DNA from: Actinomycetales bacterium
Lineage (GTDB): Bacteria; Actinomycetota; Actinomycetes; Actinomycetales; Kineosporiaceae
Direction: 5' to 3'
Assembly (NCBI GenBank): GCA_012719445.1
Contig: JAAYAH010000250.1
Span: forward strand, 1 to 35,859
Length of the DNA: 35,859 bases
Part shown: in pieces, positions 15,291-23,898 of the stretch
Position numbering within the stretch: position 1 is the first letter of the stretch
Layout: the number at the start of each line of letters is the position of its first letter
Program-made: the position numbers and the translations under genes
The notes under the pieces: generated by a model
What the model was told of the DNA's origin: nothing
The model's database searches: none
What the model saw: the letters and a program-made list of their open reading frames with translations, nothing else

Positions 15291-17870
15291 TCACAGGGGG
15301 GTGCGGGGACGGTCGAGGTCCCGCGCCCGGAGCCTCGGGGCCTGCGACGTCCCGGCGTCCTCCGCGTCGTACGCCACCGTGACGAGCGGCTGCTCCAGGT
15401 AGGGCACGAGGGTCCTGGCGAAGGTGACGGTCATGTGGTCGTTGTCGGCGAAGGTCAGCACGTTGCCGACCACGGCCTCGCACCGCCTGCTCGTGCAGAA
15501 CCGGTTGGTGAGGTCGACGTAGTGCACCGCGGAGCTGGCGCTGGACCTGGCCGCGGTGACCAGCGGGTCGGGACGGCCCTTCCACTCCGAGCGCGACTTC
15601 ACGGCGGACCCCCGGGACCGGCCGCAGTCGGCGAAGGGGTAGTCCGCCCCCACCATGCAGCTGCGGACGGTCTTCTCCATGCGGGGGGTGTCGCGGAGGA
15701 CGACGATGTCCCGCCGTCCGCCCGCGGACAACAGGTCCCAGGTGCGCTGGTACCCGACGACACCGGTCTGGTACGCGTCGAACCCGTCCATCGGCACCCA
15801 GGTCTTGTTCGACATCGCCGTCGTGACGACCATCGTGATCGTCGAGTCGCTCCGGATCCGGTCGATGCTCTCCTGCGCCCACGCCCGGCAGTGCTCCTGG
15901 TGCCGGGCGGTCGTGCGGACCGTCTCCGCGAGCGACGGGCCGCAGGACGCCTTGAGGAAGGTGGTGATCCGCCAACCCCTCTTCTCGGCGATCTCCTGGA
16001 CGGCGGGGAACCACTGCATGGCATGGGAGTCACCGAACAGGGCGAGGTGGACCTTCGCGTCCCCCGGACCGAAGGAACAGGTCACCAGTTGGGCGTTGTC
16101 GGTCTCCGAGAAGCAGTAGGCGCGGGCCACCGACCGCTGGTACTGGGCGATGGCCCCGGCGAGGTCCGGGACGATCATGTCGCCGAACGGGGGGGTGCAG
16201 TTCCCGGACGGGTCGAGCGCCGCGGCCCCGAAACAGGGGGTTCGCTCCGCCAGGGCCCGCTCGGCCACCTGCTCGGCCCGGTCGACCCGATGTCGCACGT
16301 CGGCCCAGGTACCCCCGGCGATCGCCATCGTCCCCACGAGGGTGACGGCGAGGAAGAGCGCGGACGAGCCGGCGAGTGCCGCGGGCGACCACCGGAGGCG
16401 ACGCGTCGCCGGTGCGGCGACCGCCGCCGGGACCGGAGCTGACGAAACGGACGGGGCGGGGACGGACCCGTTCCGGCTGGCCTCGACCGGCCGGTCGTCC
16501 CTGAGGTCGAGGGTGCGGTCGGTCGGCTGATCCCGCTGCGCGGGCTTCGGGACCGCCAGCTGGGCCGGCTGGACGGCCGGGCGGGGATGCGATCCGGAGT
16601 GGACGCGGTACCGGTCCTCGACGAGGACCTTCGAGAGCCAGGCCAGCACGAGAGTGGCCACCAGGATGACCAGCTTCCCCCAGAGGGTGAGCCGGCTGCC
16701 GACCACGTAGGGCCAGAAGATGATCAATGGCCAGTGCCACAGGTAGACCGAGTAGGACAGGTCGCCCAGGGTCTGCGACACCCGCCACCGGATGAGTGCC
16801 CTCGGCGACCACCGGACGTCGACCGTGCCCGCGGCGATGAACAACAACGCCCCGCAGACCGGCAGCAGCGCGGCGTGGCCGGGGAACGGCGTCCGCGAGG
16901 TCAGCAGCATCGCCCCGACGGCGATGAGCGCCAGCCCGGCCCAGCTCGCGGCGGCCCTGGTCCGCTCCCGGCCGCGCACCCGCGGGAGCAGTGCCAGCAG
17001 GCCGCCTGCCGCGAACTCCCAGGCCCGGGTGAACGAGGAGAAGTAGGCGTGCGAGGTGTTGGTCAACGTCTCGAACACCCCGTAGGTGAACCCGAGGGTG
17101 ACCCCGACCCCCATCACCAGGACCAGCACCGACGCGAGCCTGATCCTCAGCTTGGCTGCGACGACCGAGGACGCCAGCAGCAGGACCGGCCAGACCAGGT
17201 AGAACTGCTCCTCCACGGACAGCGACCAGAAGTGCTGCACCGGCGAGGGCGGCCCGGCGGGCGACATGTAGTTCACGTCGACCGAGGCCAGCTCCCAGTT
17301 CTGGATGTACCAGGCGCTCGCGACGACCTGCCGGGCGATCTCGACCCACCGGGTGTGCGGAACCGTCAGCAGGGTGGTCACGGCGACGACGAACAGCACC
17401 AGGGACGCCGCTGGCAGCAGCCGGCGGATCCGTTTCACGTAGAACCGCTTCAGACTGAACCGGCCCGCGCGCAGGTCACGGACGATGAGACCCGTGATCA
17501 GGAACCCGGAGATCACGAAGAAGACGTCGACGCCGATGTACCCGCCGGGGGTGATCCTCGGCCACAGGTGGAACGCCAGCACCAGGGCCACGGCGACGGC
17601 CCGCAGGGCCTGCACCTCGAGCAGCAGCCCACCGCCCCCACGCGCGGCCGGCGGCGCGGTCGTGGGCGGCGGGGCCGTCGGGGCTGCCGCCGACTCCTGC
17701 GGCTCCGGAGGGAGATCCGGCGAGAGCCCCGGAGAGAGGTCCGGCACCAGGGCCTGGTCCACCTCCGGCGCCGACGGTGAGACCGATCCCGGTGTCAGCG
17801 TCCTCGACACCGAGAGCTGAGCCCCACCCCTGTCAACCGCAGTCGTAGAACCCCACTCGCCACCCGACAT
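15291..17870 (-). CDS. Membrane acyltransferase with C-terminal SGNH domain (OatA-like)
   Basis: The 859-residue protein has a disordered Pro-rich N-terminus (residues 1-80). An acyltransferase-3 membrane domain follows (about 80-410; LRAVAVALVLAFHLWP with the catalytic His; GVDVFFVISGFLIT; FWSLSVEEQFYLVWP). After a Pro-rich linker and one more helix comes an extracytoplasmic SGNH hydrolase-like domain: GDSHAMQW holds the catalytic Ser, ADNDHMT the Asp/His pair, and several cysteines are present. Proteins of this layout move acetyl groups across the membrane onto peptidoglycan, lipooligosaccharide or other glycans; the acceptor cannot be read from the sequence. ATG 17870 has GGAGG nine bases upstream. 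It is divergent from the secreted protein gene and next to the envelope genes at 18.1-21.5 kb. Confidence 0.9.
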   Translation of the reverse strand: MSGGEWGSTTAVDRGGAQLSVSRTLTPGSVSPSAPEVDQALVPDLSPGLSPDLPPEPQESAAAPTAPPPTTAPPAARGGGGLLLEVQALRAVAVALVLAFHLWPRITPGGYIGVDVFFVISGFLITGLIVRDLRAGRFSLKRFYVKRIRRLLPAASLVLFVVAVTTLLTVPHTRWVEIARQVVASAWYIQNWELASVDVNYMSPAGPPSPVQHFWSLSVEEQFYLVWPVLLLASSVVAAKLRIRLASVLVLVMGVGVTLGFTYGVFETLTNTSHAYFSSFTRAWEFAAGGLLALLPRVRGRERTRAAASWAGLALIAVGAMLLTSRTPFPGHAALLPVCGALLFIAAGTVDVRWSPRALIRWRVSQTLGDLSYSVYLWHWPLIIFWPYVVGSRLTLWGKLVILVATLVLAWLSKVLVEDRYRVHSGSHPRPAVQPAQLAVPKPAQRDQPTDRTLDLRDDRPVEASRNGSVPAPSVSSAPVPAAVAAPATRRLRWSPAALAGSSALFLAVTLVGTMAIAGGTWADVRHRVDRAEQVAERALAERTPCFGAAALDPSGNCTPPFGDMIVPDLAGAIAQYQRSVARAYCFSETDNAQLVTCSFGPGDAKVHLALFGDSHAMQWFPAVQEIAEKRGWRITTFLKASCGPSLAETVRTTARHQEHCRAWAQESIDRIRSDSTITMVVTTAMSNKTWVPMDGFDAYQTGVVGYQRTWDLLSAGGRRDIVVLRDTPRMEKTVRSCMVGADYPFADCGRSRGSAVKSRSEWKGRPDPLVTAARSSASSAVHYVDLTNRFCTSRRCEAVVGNVLTFADNDHMTVTFARTLVPYLEQPLVTVAYDAEDAGTSQAPRLRARDLDRPRTPL

Positions 17871-18070
17871 TCGGTACTACCTCCGGCAAGGTCCCCGGAA
17901 CAGGAATCCCGGGATCTGTACACCGGGTGGCGACGAGCCTACCCAGACGCATCGGAGGGCGCCGAGACATCCCCGTGATTCACCCCCGCGGACGCGACGA
18001 CCCGGTCCGGGGGGGAGGGTCGGCCGCGTCCGAAAAAAACCTGCGGCGACCCCGTAAGGCGACCCGGCCT

Positions 18071-18104
18071 CCCGGTTCAGGACCGGCGACGCACCCGAAC
18101 CGGG
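18071..18104. promoter_or_regulatory. Inverted repeat upstream of the secreted-protein gene
   Basis: CCCGGTTC (18071-18078) and GAACCGGG (18097-18104) form an 8-bp inverted repeat with an 18-base spacer, ending 25 bases before the ATG. It lies in the 259-base divergent gap shared with the acyltransferase gene, so it could be an operator or a 5' UTR stem. Confidence 0.35.
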
Positions 18105-18129
18105 TGCCCGACCGAGAGGACGAAGGACC

Positions 18130-18876
18130 ATGTCGACCACCGGAAGCCCCGTTCCCGGCACCGGAAGCCCCGTTCCCGCCTCCCGCCGTGCCGCGGTCTC
18201 GACCCTGATCGCCGCGCTGGTGCTCACCCTCGCCCCGGCCGCGACCTCCACCGCACGCACCCTCGACGTCGGCGACCGTGTGACCAACCCCACGGACCCG
18301 TGCGTCACCCTCGTGCGCCGGACCAGCACCCCGACGATCGAGCAGGCCCCGGCCGAGCCCGAGACCACCCCCACGGTCACCAGTACCCCGGAACCCACGA
18401 CGTCCCCCGAGTCCGGCGCGGTGCGGACCGTGCCCCGACTCACCCGGATCGCCGAGTCCGCGAAGGTCGTCGGCGCCGCGGCCGTCGTGACCGACAGGCC
18501 GGTGCTCACCCTGCGCCCGCCGCGCACCGTGCTCCCGCCGCGGACCCTGCACCCCGGCACCCCCGAACCGACGACCGACCCCTGCCCGACGCAGACCCCC
18601 ACGCCGACCAGCACCACGACCGAGCCGCCGACCCCGACCACCGTCACCGTTCCCGTCGACGAGTGCGGCACGACCCGGGTCGTCGTGGAACTCCTCCGGT
18701 CCCGCCGGATCACTCTGCGAACCCTCAGCCCGCAGCGCACCCTCGCCCCCGTGCGCACCCTCACCCCGCGGCCGGAGACCACCCCGACGACGACCGAGGA
18801 CCCCGCGCCGTCGGTCGACATCGACGTCGACGTCCACTGCGACACCCGGGTGATCACCCCGAACTTCACCGGCTGA
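18130..18876 (+). CDS. Secreted Pro/Thr-rich protein with repeated Cys-TRV segments
   Basis: The 248-residue product has a signal peptide (RRAAVSTLIAALVLTLAPAATSTA, cleavage likely near residue 42) after a duplicated TGSPVPG heptapeptide encoded by a 21-bp tandem repeat. The mature part alternates Pro/Thr-rich linkers with short similar modules: DPCVTLVRR, DPCPT, DECGTTRVVVELL and HCDTRVITP. Two stretches rich in R/T-L-x-P (TLRPPRTVLPPRTLHP and TLSPQRTLAPVRTLTP) lie between them. Four cysteines remain after processing. There is no C-terminal anchor. I know no family with this pattern. It precedes the L,D-transpeptidase and sigma-factor genes in the same direction, 212 bases apart, so a cell-wall role is plausible by context only. 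Confidence 0.75.
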   Translation: MSTTGSPVPGTGSPVPASRRAAVSTLIAALVLTLAPAATSTARTLDVGDRVTNPTDPCVTLVRRTSTPTIEQAPAEPETTPTVTSTPEPTTSPESGAVRTVPRLTRIAESAKVVGAAAVVTDRPVLTLRPPRTVLPPRTLHPGTPEPTTDPCPTQTPTPTSTTTEPPTPTTVTVPVDECGTTRVVVELLRSRRITLRTLSPQRTLAPVRTLTPRPETTPTTTEDPAPSVDIDVDVHCDTRVITPNFTG

Positions 18877-19088
18877 CCCCCGGCGGTCCCGTCGCCCCCT
18901 GGTGATCCGTCCCCGATGGCCCGTCGCCCCGGTGGCCCGTCACCCCGGCGGCGGGACCACCTCCCCCGTCACCAGCGCCACCCCCACCAAGAACACCGCC
19001 CCACCAGGAGCACCACCCCACCTGCACCACCCCCGCCGACGACACGACGCCTCGGGACGACCACCCGACAGGAAGAAGGAGCACGACC

Positions 19089-19787
19089 ATGCGCAGCATC
19101 GCCACAGTCCTCACCGCTCTCGTCATCGCCGGGACCGTCTCCGCCTGCGGCGGGACCCAGCCCGACGGGGCCCCGGCTCCCGCGGCGGAGGAGACCCTCC
19201 GCGCCGTGAGCACGACCGACGGATCCCTCACCGTCCGCCGCGAGCCCTCCGCCGAGGGCGCCGTCCTCACCCGGTTGTCCGAGAGCACCGCCCTCGGCTC
19301 ACCGCGGGTCCTCCTCGTCGAGGAGCGGAGGGACGGCTGGGTGAAGGTCGCCCTGCCGGTGCGTCCCAACGGCTCCACCGGCTGGGTGGCCGAGGACGAC
19401 GTGCTCCTCGAGCCGGTCCGCGGCTCCGTCCGGATCGACCTCGCGAAGCGGCGTCTCGTCTACACCCTCGACGGCAGGCAGGTGACCTCGGCCGAGGTCG
19501 CGATCGGGACCACCCGCAACCCCACCCCGACCGGCGACTTCTTCGTCACCGACAGGATCAGGCCCGCCGACCCGGACGGCGCGTACGGGGCGTTCGCGCT
19601 CGGCATCTCGGCCCACTCGGAGACCCTGACCGAGTTCGCCGGCGGTGACGGGCAGATCGGGATCCACGGCACGAATGCCATCGCGAGCATCGGCAGGGCC
19701 GTCTCCCACGGATGCGTCCGGGTCACGAACGACGTGGCGGCTCTCCTCGCCGGGATCCCGCTCGGCACTCCGGTCGCGATCCGGTGA
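19089..19787 (+). CDS. L,D-transpeptidase lipoprotein (YkuD) with SH3-like domain
   Basis: The 232-residue lipoprotein has a signal peptide ending in the lipobox VSAC (Cys20). A bacterial SH3-like domain (about 40-105; TVRREPS...GWVKV...GWV) and a YkuD catalytic domain (about 110-232) follow. The catalytic motif HGTNAIASIG...SHGCVRV is complete, with Cys209 as nucleophile. Such enzymes make 3-3 cross-links in peptidoglycan or attach proteins to it on the outer face of the membrane. AAGGAG lies 8 bases before the ATG. The gene ends 53 bases before the membrane-bound sigma factor gene, which suggests shared regulation. Confidence 0.9.
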   Translation: MRSIATVLTALVIAGTVSACGGTQPDGAPAPAAEETLRAVSTTDGSLTVRREPSAEGAVLTRLSESTALGSPRVLLVEERRDGWVKVALPVRPNGSTGWVAEDDVLLEPVRGSVRIDLAKRRLVYTLDGRQVTSAEVAIGTTRNPTPTGDFFVTDRIRPADPDGAYGAFALGISAHSETLTEFAGGDGQIGIHGTNAIASIGRAVSHGCVRVTNDVAALLAGIPLGTPVAIR

Positions 19788-19840
19788 CCGGGCCCGGCTT
19801 GCCGTGCCGTACTCGGCCGACGATGCGAGGATCCCTGGTC

Positions 19841-21451
19841 ATGGCAGCGCAGGCGCCCGGCTCAGGCAGGGACGACACCGAACTCGTGCTTGCCGCCCGC
19901 GGACACGAGCCCGGTGCCTACGGGGAGTTGTTCCACCGCTGGTACGACCGCTGCTACGACGTCGCGTGGAACATCGTGCGCGACCGTGAGACCGCAGCGG
20001 ACGTCGCCCAGGACGCCTTCCTCCAGGGGTGGGAGCACCTGGCCGAGCTGCGCGACCCGACCGCCTTCGGCGGCTGGATCCTCCGGGCGACCCGGAACCG
20101 CGCCCTCAACCACCTGCGGGGTCAGCGGGCCCACGCCCAGGACCCCATCGACGACCAGCCCGAGGGGAGGATGGCCATGCCAGCCCACGAGGCCGATCCG
20201 GCCCTTCTCTCCGAGTCCGACGACCGGCGGCGGCTGGTCTGGACGGCGGCAGCGGCCCTCGGCGAACGCGACACCAGCCTGCTCGACCTGCACCTGCGGC
20301 ACGGCCTGGAACCGGCGGAGATCGCCGAGGAGATGCAGATCACCCCGAACAACGCCCACCAGCTGCTGTTCCGGTTGCGGGGCAAGCTGCGCGAGACGAT
20401 CGGGGCCGCCCTGCTGTGGCGGGAGGGGCGCCCGACCTGCGAGCGGCTGGCCGCCCTCCTCCCGGCGTCCAGCGGGTTCGACGGCGCGGTCGCTGCCGCC
20501 GTCCGACGGCACCAGCGGGACTGCGAGAGCTGCGCGCACGAGGTCTCCCGGCAGACCCACCCGGAGCGGTTGTTCGCCGCGATCCCGTTCGCCGTCGCCC
20601 CGGCCGCGCTCAAGACCCGGGCCATGGCCGCCCTGCGCGAGGCCGGGGTCCCGGTCGCGGACCCCGGCTCCGCGGCAGCCGCCGGAGGGGCCGGTGCCGG
20701 TTCCGGAGGGGCCGGTGCCGGAGGAGCCGGTGCCGGTTCCGACCAGGCAGCCTCGGCGGGGGTGTGGACCGGCACGGGTCAGGGCACGGGACCGACGATC
20801 TCGATGGGGCAGGGCACGGGCCCGACGATCGCGATGGGTCTCGGCTCGGGTCCTCCCGCCGGATCCCCGCCGTCCGCCGGGGTCCGGCTGACGAAGGGAC
20901 TCGTGGCCGCGATCCTGCTCGGCGCGCTGTTGCTGGGGGTGGCGACGGGAGTGGCGGTCCGGTCCCTGCGCGGCACGGTCGAACCGGCACCCGCCGGGGT
21001 CACCCCACCCGCGGTCGTCACCTCGGCACCGCCGACGACGGCCGCATCCCCGACCGTCACGACCGCCCCCTCCACCTCCGCGAGCGAGACCTCCGGCACC
21101 AGCACCTCGAGCAGCAGGACGACGTCGACCACCACGACCTCGTCGACCACGACGTCCACCTCGACCGCCACGACCGTCGCCGGGCCACCGGAGGTCACCC
21201 TCAGCCTCGCGGCCGGGGGGTCGGCCGCTGCCGGCTGCCCTTCGGACAAGGAGAGCTCCTGGAGGCTGACCTGGACGATCTCCGGAGCCGACACCGCCGA
21301 GCTCGGGCTGCCGAGCGGCACCATCACGATCGACCCGGAGCCGGGCAGCCAGGTCACCTGTCTGGTCCCCGGTGCCAGGGTGACCCTCGTCGCGACGGGC
21401 GCCGGCGGCAGGGCGAGCACCTCCGCCGTCGCCCCGCGCACGGTGGGATGA
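19841..21451 (+). CDS. ECF sigma factor fused to zinc motif, membrane helix and outer stalk
   Basis: This 536-residue protein starts as an ECF sigma factor. Region 2 spans about 15-85 (YGELFHRWYDRCYDVAWNIVRD; DVAQDAFLQGWEHL; GGWILRATRNRALNHLR) and region 4 about 120-175 (LLDLHLRHGLEPAEIAEEM). Next come Cys200 and an H224-x3-C228-x2-C231 motif, as in zinc-binding anti-sigma factors. A Gly/Ala linker with a GQGTGPTI repeat leads to one membrane helix (about 352-373, LVAAILLGALLLGVATGVAV), a Ser/Thr-rich stalk and a C-terminal domain with two cysteines outside the membrane. Sigma factor and anti-sigma-like module are thus on one membrane-anchored chain; proteolytic release would be expected but is not shown. 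ATG 19841 follows GAGGA; ATG 19823 is an alternative. It lies just after an L,D-transpeptidase gene. Confidence 0.85.
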   Translation: MAAQAPGSGRDDTELVLAARGHEPGAYGELFHRWYDRCYDVAWNIVRDRETAADVAQDAFLQGWEHLAELRDPTAFGGWILRATRNRALNHLRGQRAHAQDPIDDQPEGRMAMPAHEADPALLSESDDRRRLVWTAAAALGERDTSLLDLHLRHGLEPAEIAEEMQITPNNAHQLLFRLRGKLRETIGAALLWREGRPTCERLAALLPASSGFDGAVAAAVRRHQRDCESCAHEVSRQTHPERLFAAIPFAVAPAALKTRAMAALREAGVPVADPGSAAAAGGAGAGSGGAGAGGAGAGSDQAASAGVWTGTGQGTGPTISMGQGTGPTIAMGLGSGPPAGSPPSAGVRLTKGLVAAILLGALLLGVATGVAVRSLRGTVEPAPAGVTPPAVVTSAPPTTAASPTVTTAPSTSASETSGTSTSSSRTTSTTTTSSTTTSTSTATTVAGPPEVTLSLAAGGSAAAGCPSDKESSWRLTWTISGADTAELGLPSGTITIDPEPGSQVTCLVPGARVTLVATGAGGRASTSAVAPRTVG

Positions 21452-21490
21452 GATGAGGGCGGCGGCTCGTCCGCCTTCTCGGCAGGTCGC

Positions 21491-21531
21491 CACGCCCTTC
21501 CGACGTTGCGGCGGGGAACGGGGAGGGCGTG
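21491..21531. terminator. Candidate hairpin after the ECF fusion gene
   Basis: CACGCCCT (21491-21498) pairs with AGGGCGTG (21524-21531) across a 25-base loop, between the ECF stop and the peptidase start. The loop is long and there is no T tract; it may equally affect the peptidase 5' end. Confidence 0.25.
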
Positions 21532-21540
21532 TGGTAGGGC

Positions 21541-23433
21541 ATGCTCCTCCTTGTGACTGCTTTGCATCACCCGTCCGTGGTGACGGGTTCCGGCGGTACC
21601 TCGGCACCGGACGCGCCGTCGGGGATGCCCGCCTGGGAACGCCGGTTCCGGGCCCCGAGGGTGGGACTGCCCCGCTGGGCCGACGACGCCCCGTCCCGCT
21701 GCGCGGTCCTGGCCACCGCGGACGGCGTCCTGGAGGGGCACAGCTGGGACGCTGCGACCGGGCGGCTGGTGCGGGCCACGCGACGCAGGGAGGGCACCTC
21801 GATCGTCACGATCGATCCCTCCGGCGAGTGGGTGTGGTGGTTCGACGACGCCAACGGTGACGAGTACGGCGTTTGGCGCCGGCAGCCCTTCGGGGCGGAG
21901 CCCGGCGAGGGTGTCGAGGACGCCGCCGGGCTCCCCGCCGCCTACCCGGCGGGGCTCGCGCTCGGCCGCGGTGGACTCGCCGTCGTCGGCAGCACCGACG
22001 ACGGGTACGGCTCCAGGATCCACGTGATCACCAGGGACGGCGCGGCTCCGGCGAGCCGGCTGCTCTACGCGCACCCGGAGGACGCGGGAGTCTCCGGGCT
22101 GAGCGAGGACGGGACGCTGGTCGCCGTCGCCCACAGCGAGCACGGCGACTCGCGGCACCCCGCGCTGCGGGTGCTGCGGGTGCGGGACGGCGGCGTGGTC
22201 GGTGACCTCTGGGACGGCCCGGCCAAGGGCGTCGAGGCGGCGGACTTCGCGCCGACGGCCGGGGACTGCCGCCTGCTCGTACACCACGAGCGGCGTGGCC
22301 ACGGCGAGCTGCTGATCTGGGACGTCGCCCGTGACGAGCAGGCGGAACTGGTGCTCGACCTGCCCGGCGAGGTGTCCGACGCGGACTGGTACACCGACGG
22401 CCGGGCGGTCCTGGTCGCGCTCGACCACGAGGCTCGCACCCGGCTCGTCCGGATCGATCTCGACGAGACCGGGATGCGCGTCGCGGCGGTGACACCCGTC
22501 GGCCCGGCCGAGGGCACCGTGCTCGGGGCGACCCCGCGCCCGGACGGCGGGGTGTGGCTCTCGTGGTCGTCCTCGGCGCAGCCGGCGGCCGTCCGCGACC
22601 TCGACGGTCGCCTGGTGCTCGCCGCACCGGGGGAACCGGCTCCGCCGTCCGTCCGGATCGAGGACGTCTGGGTCGACGGGCCCGGCGGGCGGGTGCACGC
22701 CCTGCTGCGGCGACCGGTCGGGCCGGACGGGACGCCGCTGGCCGGACCGCTACCGCTGCTGGTGGACGTCCACGGCGGGCCCGCAGCCCACGACGTCGAC
22801 AGCTTCCGTGCCTATCCCGCCGCCTGGGTCGACCACGGCTTCGCCGCCGTCCAGGTCAACTACCGGGGTTCGACCGGGTACGGCTCGGCCTGGCGGGACG
22901 CGCTGGAGCGGCGGATCGGGCACACCGAACTGGAGGACGTCGTCGCCGTTCGGGACCACCTGGTGGCCGAGGGGATCGCGGACGCGTCCCGGGTGGTGCT
23001 CGCCGGGGCGTCGTGGGGCGGGTTCCTCACCCTGCTCGGGCTGGGGGTGTACCCCGACCGGTGGGCGCTCGGCCTGGCCGGGGTGCCGGTCGCCGACTAC
23101 CTGACGGCCTACGAGGACGAGATGGAGGGCCTGAAGGCCTTCGACCGCTCGCTGTTCGGCGGCTCACCCGAGGAGGTGCCGGACAGGTACCGCGACTCCA
23201 GCCCGCTGACCTACGTCGACACCGTCCGGGCGCCGGTGCTCGTTCTCGCCGGCGAGAACGACCCGCGGTGCCCGATCCGGCAGATCGAGAACTACCTGGC
23301 AGCCCTCACCGAGCGAGGGGTGCCGCACGAGGTCTACCGGTTCGACGCCGGTCACGGGTCTCTCGTCGACGACGAGCGGGTGCGGCAGACCCGTGCCGAG
23401 ATCGACTTCGCCCTGCGCCATCTCGCTCGCTGA
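21541..23433 (+). CDS. Prolyl oligopeptidase family (S9) serine peptidase
   Basis: The 630-residue cytoplasmic protein has an N-terminal beta-propeller-like half (about 40-370, with WD-type DPSGEWVWWFDD repeats) and a C-terminal alpha/beta hydrolase domain. The triad is visible: Ser491 in GASWGG, Asp574 in GENDPRCP and His605 in DAGHG. DVHGGPAAHD supplies the oxyanion hole and YRGSTGYG is typical of the dipeptidyl/acylaminoacyl-peptidase branch. It should cleave short peptides or acyl-peptides. ATG 21541 has GGAGGG about 13 bases upstream, rather far, so a later start (GTG 21580 or ATG 21625) is possible. It has no signal peptide and is probably monocistronic. Confidence 0.9.
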   Translation: MLLLVTALHHPSVVTGSGGTSAPDAPSGMPAWERRFRAPRVGLPRWADDAPSRCAVLATADGVLEGHSWDAATGRLVRATRRREGTSIVTIDPSGEWVWWFDDANGDEYGVWRRQPFGAEPGEGVEDAAGLPAAYPAGLALGRGGLAVVGSTDDGYGSRIHVITRDGAAPASRLLYAHPEDAGVSGLSEDGTLVAVAHSEHGDSRHPALRVLRVRDGGVVGDLWDGPAKGVEAADFAPTAGDCRLLVHHERRGHGELLIWDVARDEQAELVLDLPGEVSDADWYTDGRAVLVALDHEARTRLVRIDLDETGMRVAAVTPVGPAEGTVLGATPRPDGGVWLSWSSSAQPAAVRDLDGRLVLAAPGEPAPPSVRIEDVWVDGPGGRVHALLRRPVGPDGTPLAGPLPLLVDVHGGPAAHDVDSFRAYPAAWVDHGFAAVQVNYRGSTGYGSAWRDALERRIGHTELEDVVAVRDHLVAEGIADASRVVLAGASWGGFLTLLGLGVYPDRWALGLAGVPVADYLTAYEDEMEGLKAFDRSLFGGSPEEVPDRYRDSSPLTYVDTVRAPVLVLAGENDPRCPIRQIENYLAALTERGVPHEVYRFDAGHGSLVDDERVRQTRAEIDFALRHLAR

Positions 23434-23714
23434 CAGCGCCCGAACTCGCTGGCAGCGCCCCGCATCGGAGCACACGTGCGCGGGAGCCGTCGGGCACCCG
23501 ACCACTCGGAACCCCTGGGGTCCCCGGCACCCCCGTCCCTGGGGTCCCCTTCACCCACAGCGACCGCTCTGTTGACCGCGTCCGCCCTGTTGACGACGGT
23601 CGCGGAAGCGCTGCGCGCCGGACGCCGGGAAACGGGGCACAGCCAACGCGAACAGGCGGCGCTATCCCGCCCACCTCCCTGTCGAGGCGGCCTGTGGCGA
23701 ACCGATGTGGCGGA
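23434..23714. repeat. Gene-free gap with CCCTGGGGTCCCC repeats
   Basis: No convincing gene is visible here. CCCTGGGGTCCCC occurs at 23513-23525 and again at 23537-23549, each containing the palindrome GGGGTCCCC, so several hairpins are possible. These may act as terminators for the peptidase gene. Two TTGAC motifs near 23571-23594 lack a matching -10 box. Confidence 0.4.
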
Positions 23715-23840
23715 TCAGCCGGAGGATCCGTAGGGGCGAGTCCCCGCTGCGGATGCCATCCCAGCAGTGGACGTACCGCCCACGAGGACGACCCCGGTGA
23801 CCAGTGCCGTGAGGGCCACCCGAAACCGCCGAGAACCCAC
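23715..23840 (-). CDS. Possible 41-residue secreted peptide downstream of asd
   Basis: From GTG 23840 to TGA at 23715-23717 the minus strand encodes a textbook signal sequence: basic MGSRRFR, hydrophobic VALTALVTGVVLVGG, then an ASA cleavage site at about residue 31. Only about nine residues follow. The gene lies 58 bases after asd on the same strand. The ribosome site is weak (GTGAGG). It is either a tiny secreted peptide or the surviving 5' end of a secreted-protein gene broken by a frameshift; I cannot identify the remainder in other frames. Confidence 0.35.
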   Translation of the reverse strand: MGSRRFRVALTALVTGVVLVGGTSTAGMASAAGTRPYGSSG

Positions 23841-23898
23841 GCCTCACCAGAGACCGACGAACCCCGGAAGACCGACGAACCCAGGGCGACCCCGGACC

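Noticed and set aside
16587-17780. 397-residue plus-strand frame opposite the acyltransferase
   Set aside because: Arg/Gln/Asp/Pro-rich shadow frame; the minus strand shows membrane helices and catalytic motifs.
17877-18869. 330-residue minus-strand frame opposite the secreted protein
   Set aside because: Val/Gly/Arg-rich shadow; the plus strand has a signal peptide and a ribosome site.
20000-21607. Minus-strand frame of over 500 residues opposite the ECF fusion
   Set aside because: Shadow of the Thr/Ser/Gly codons; no domain visible.
23513-23549. Repeats that might start a CRISPR array
   Set aside because: Only two 13-base copies 11 bases apart; no array or cas gene.
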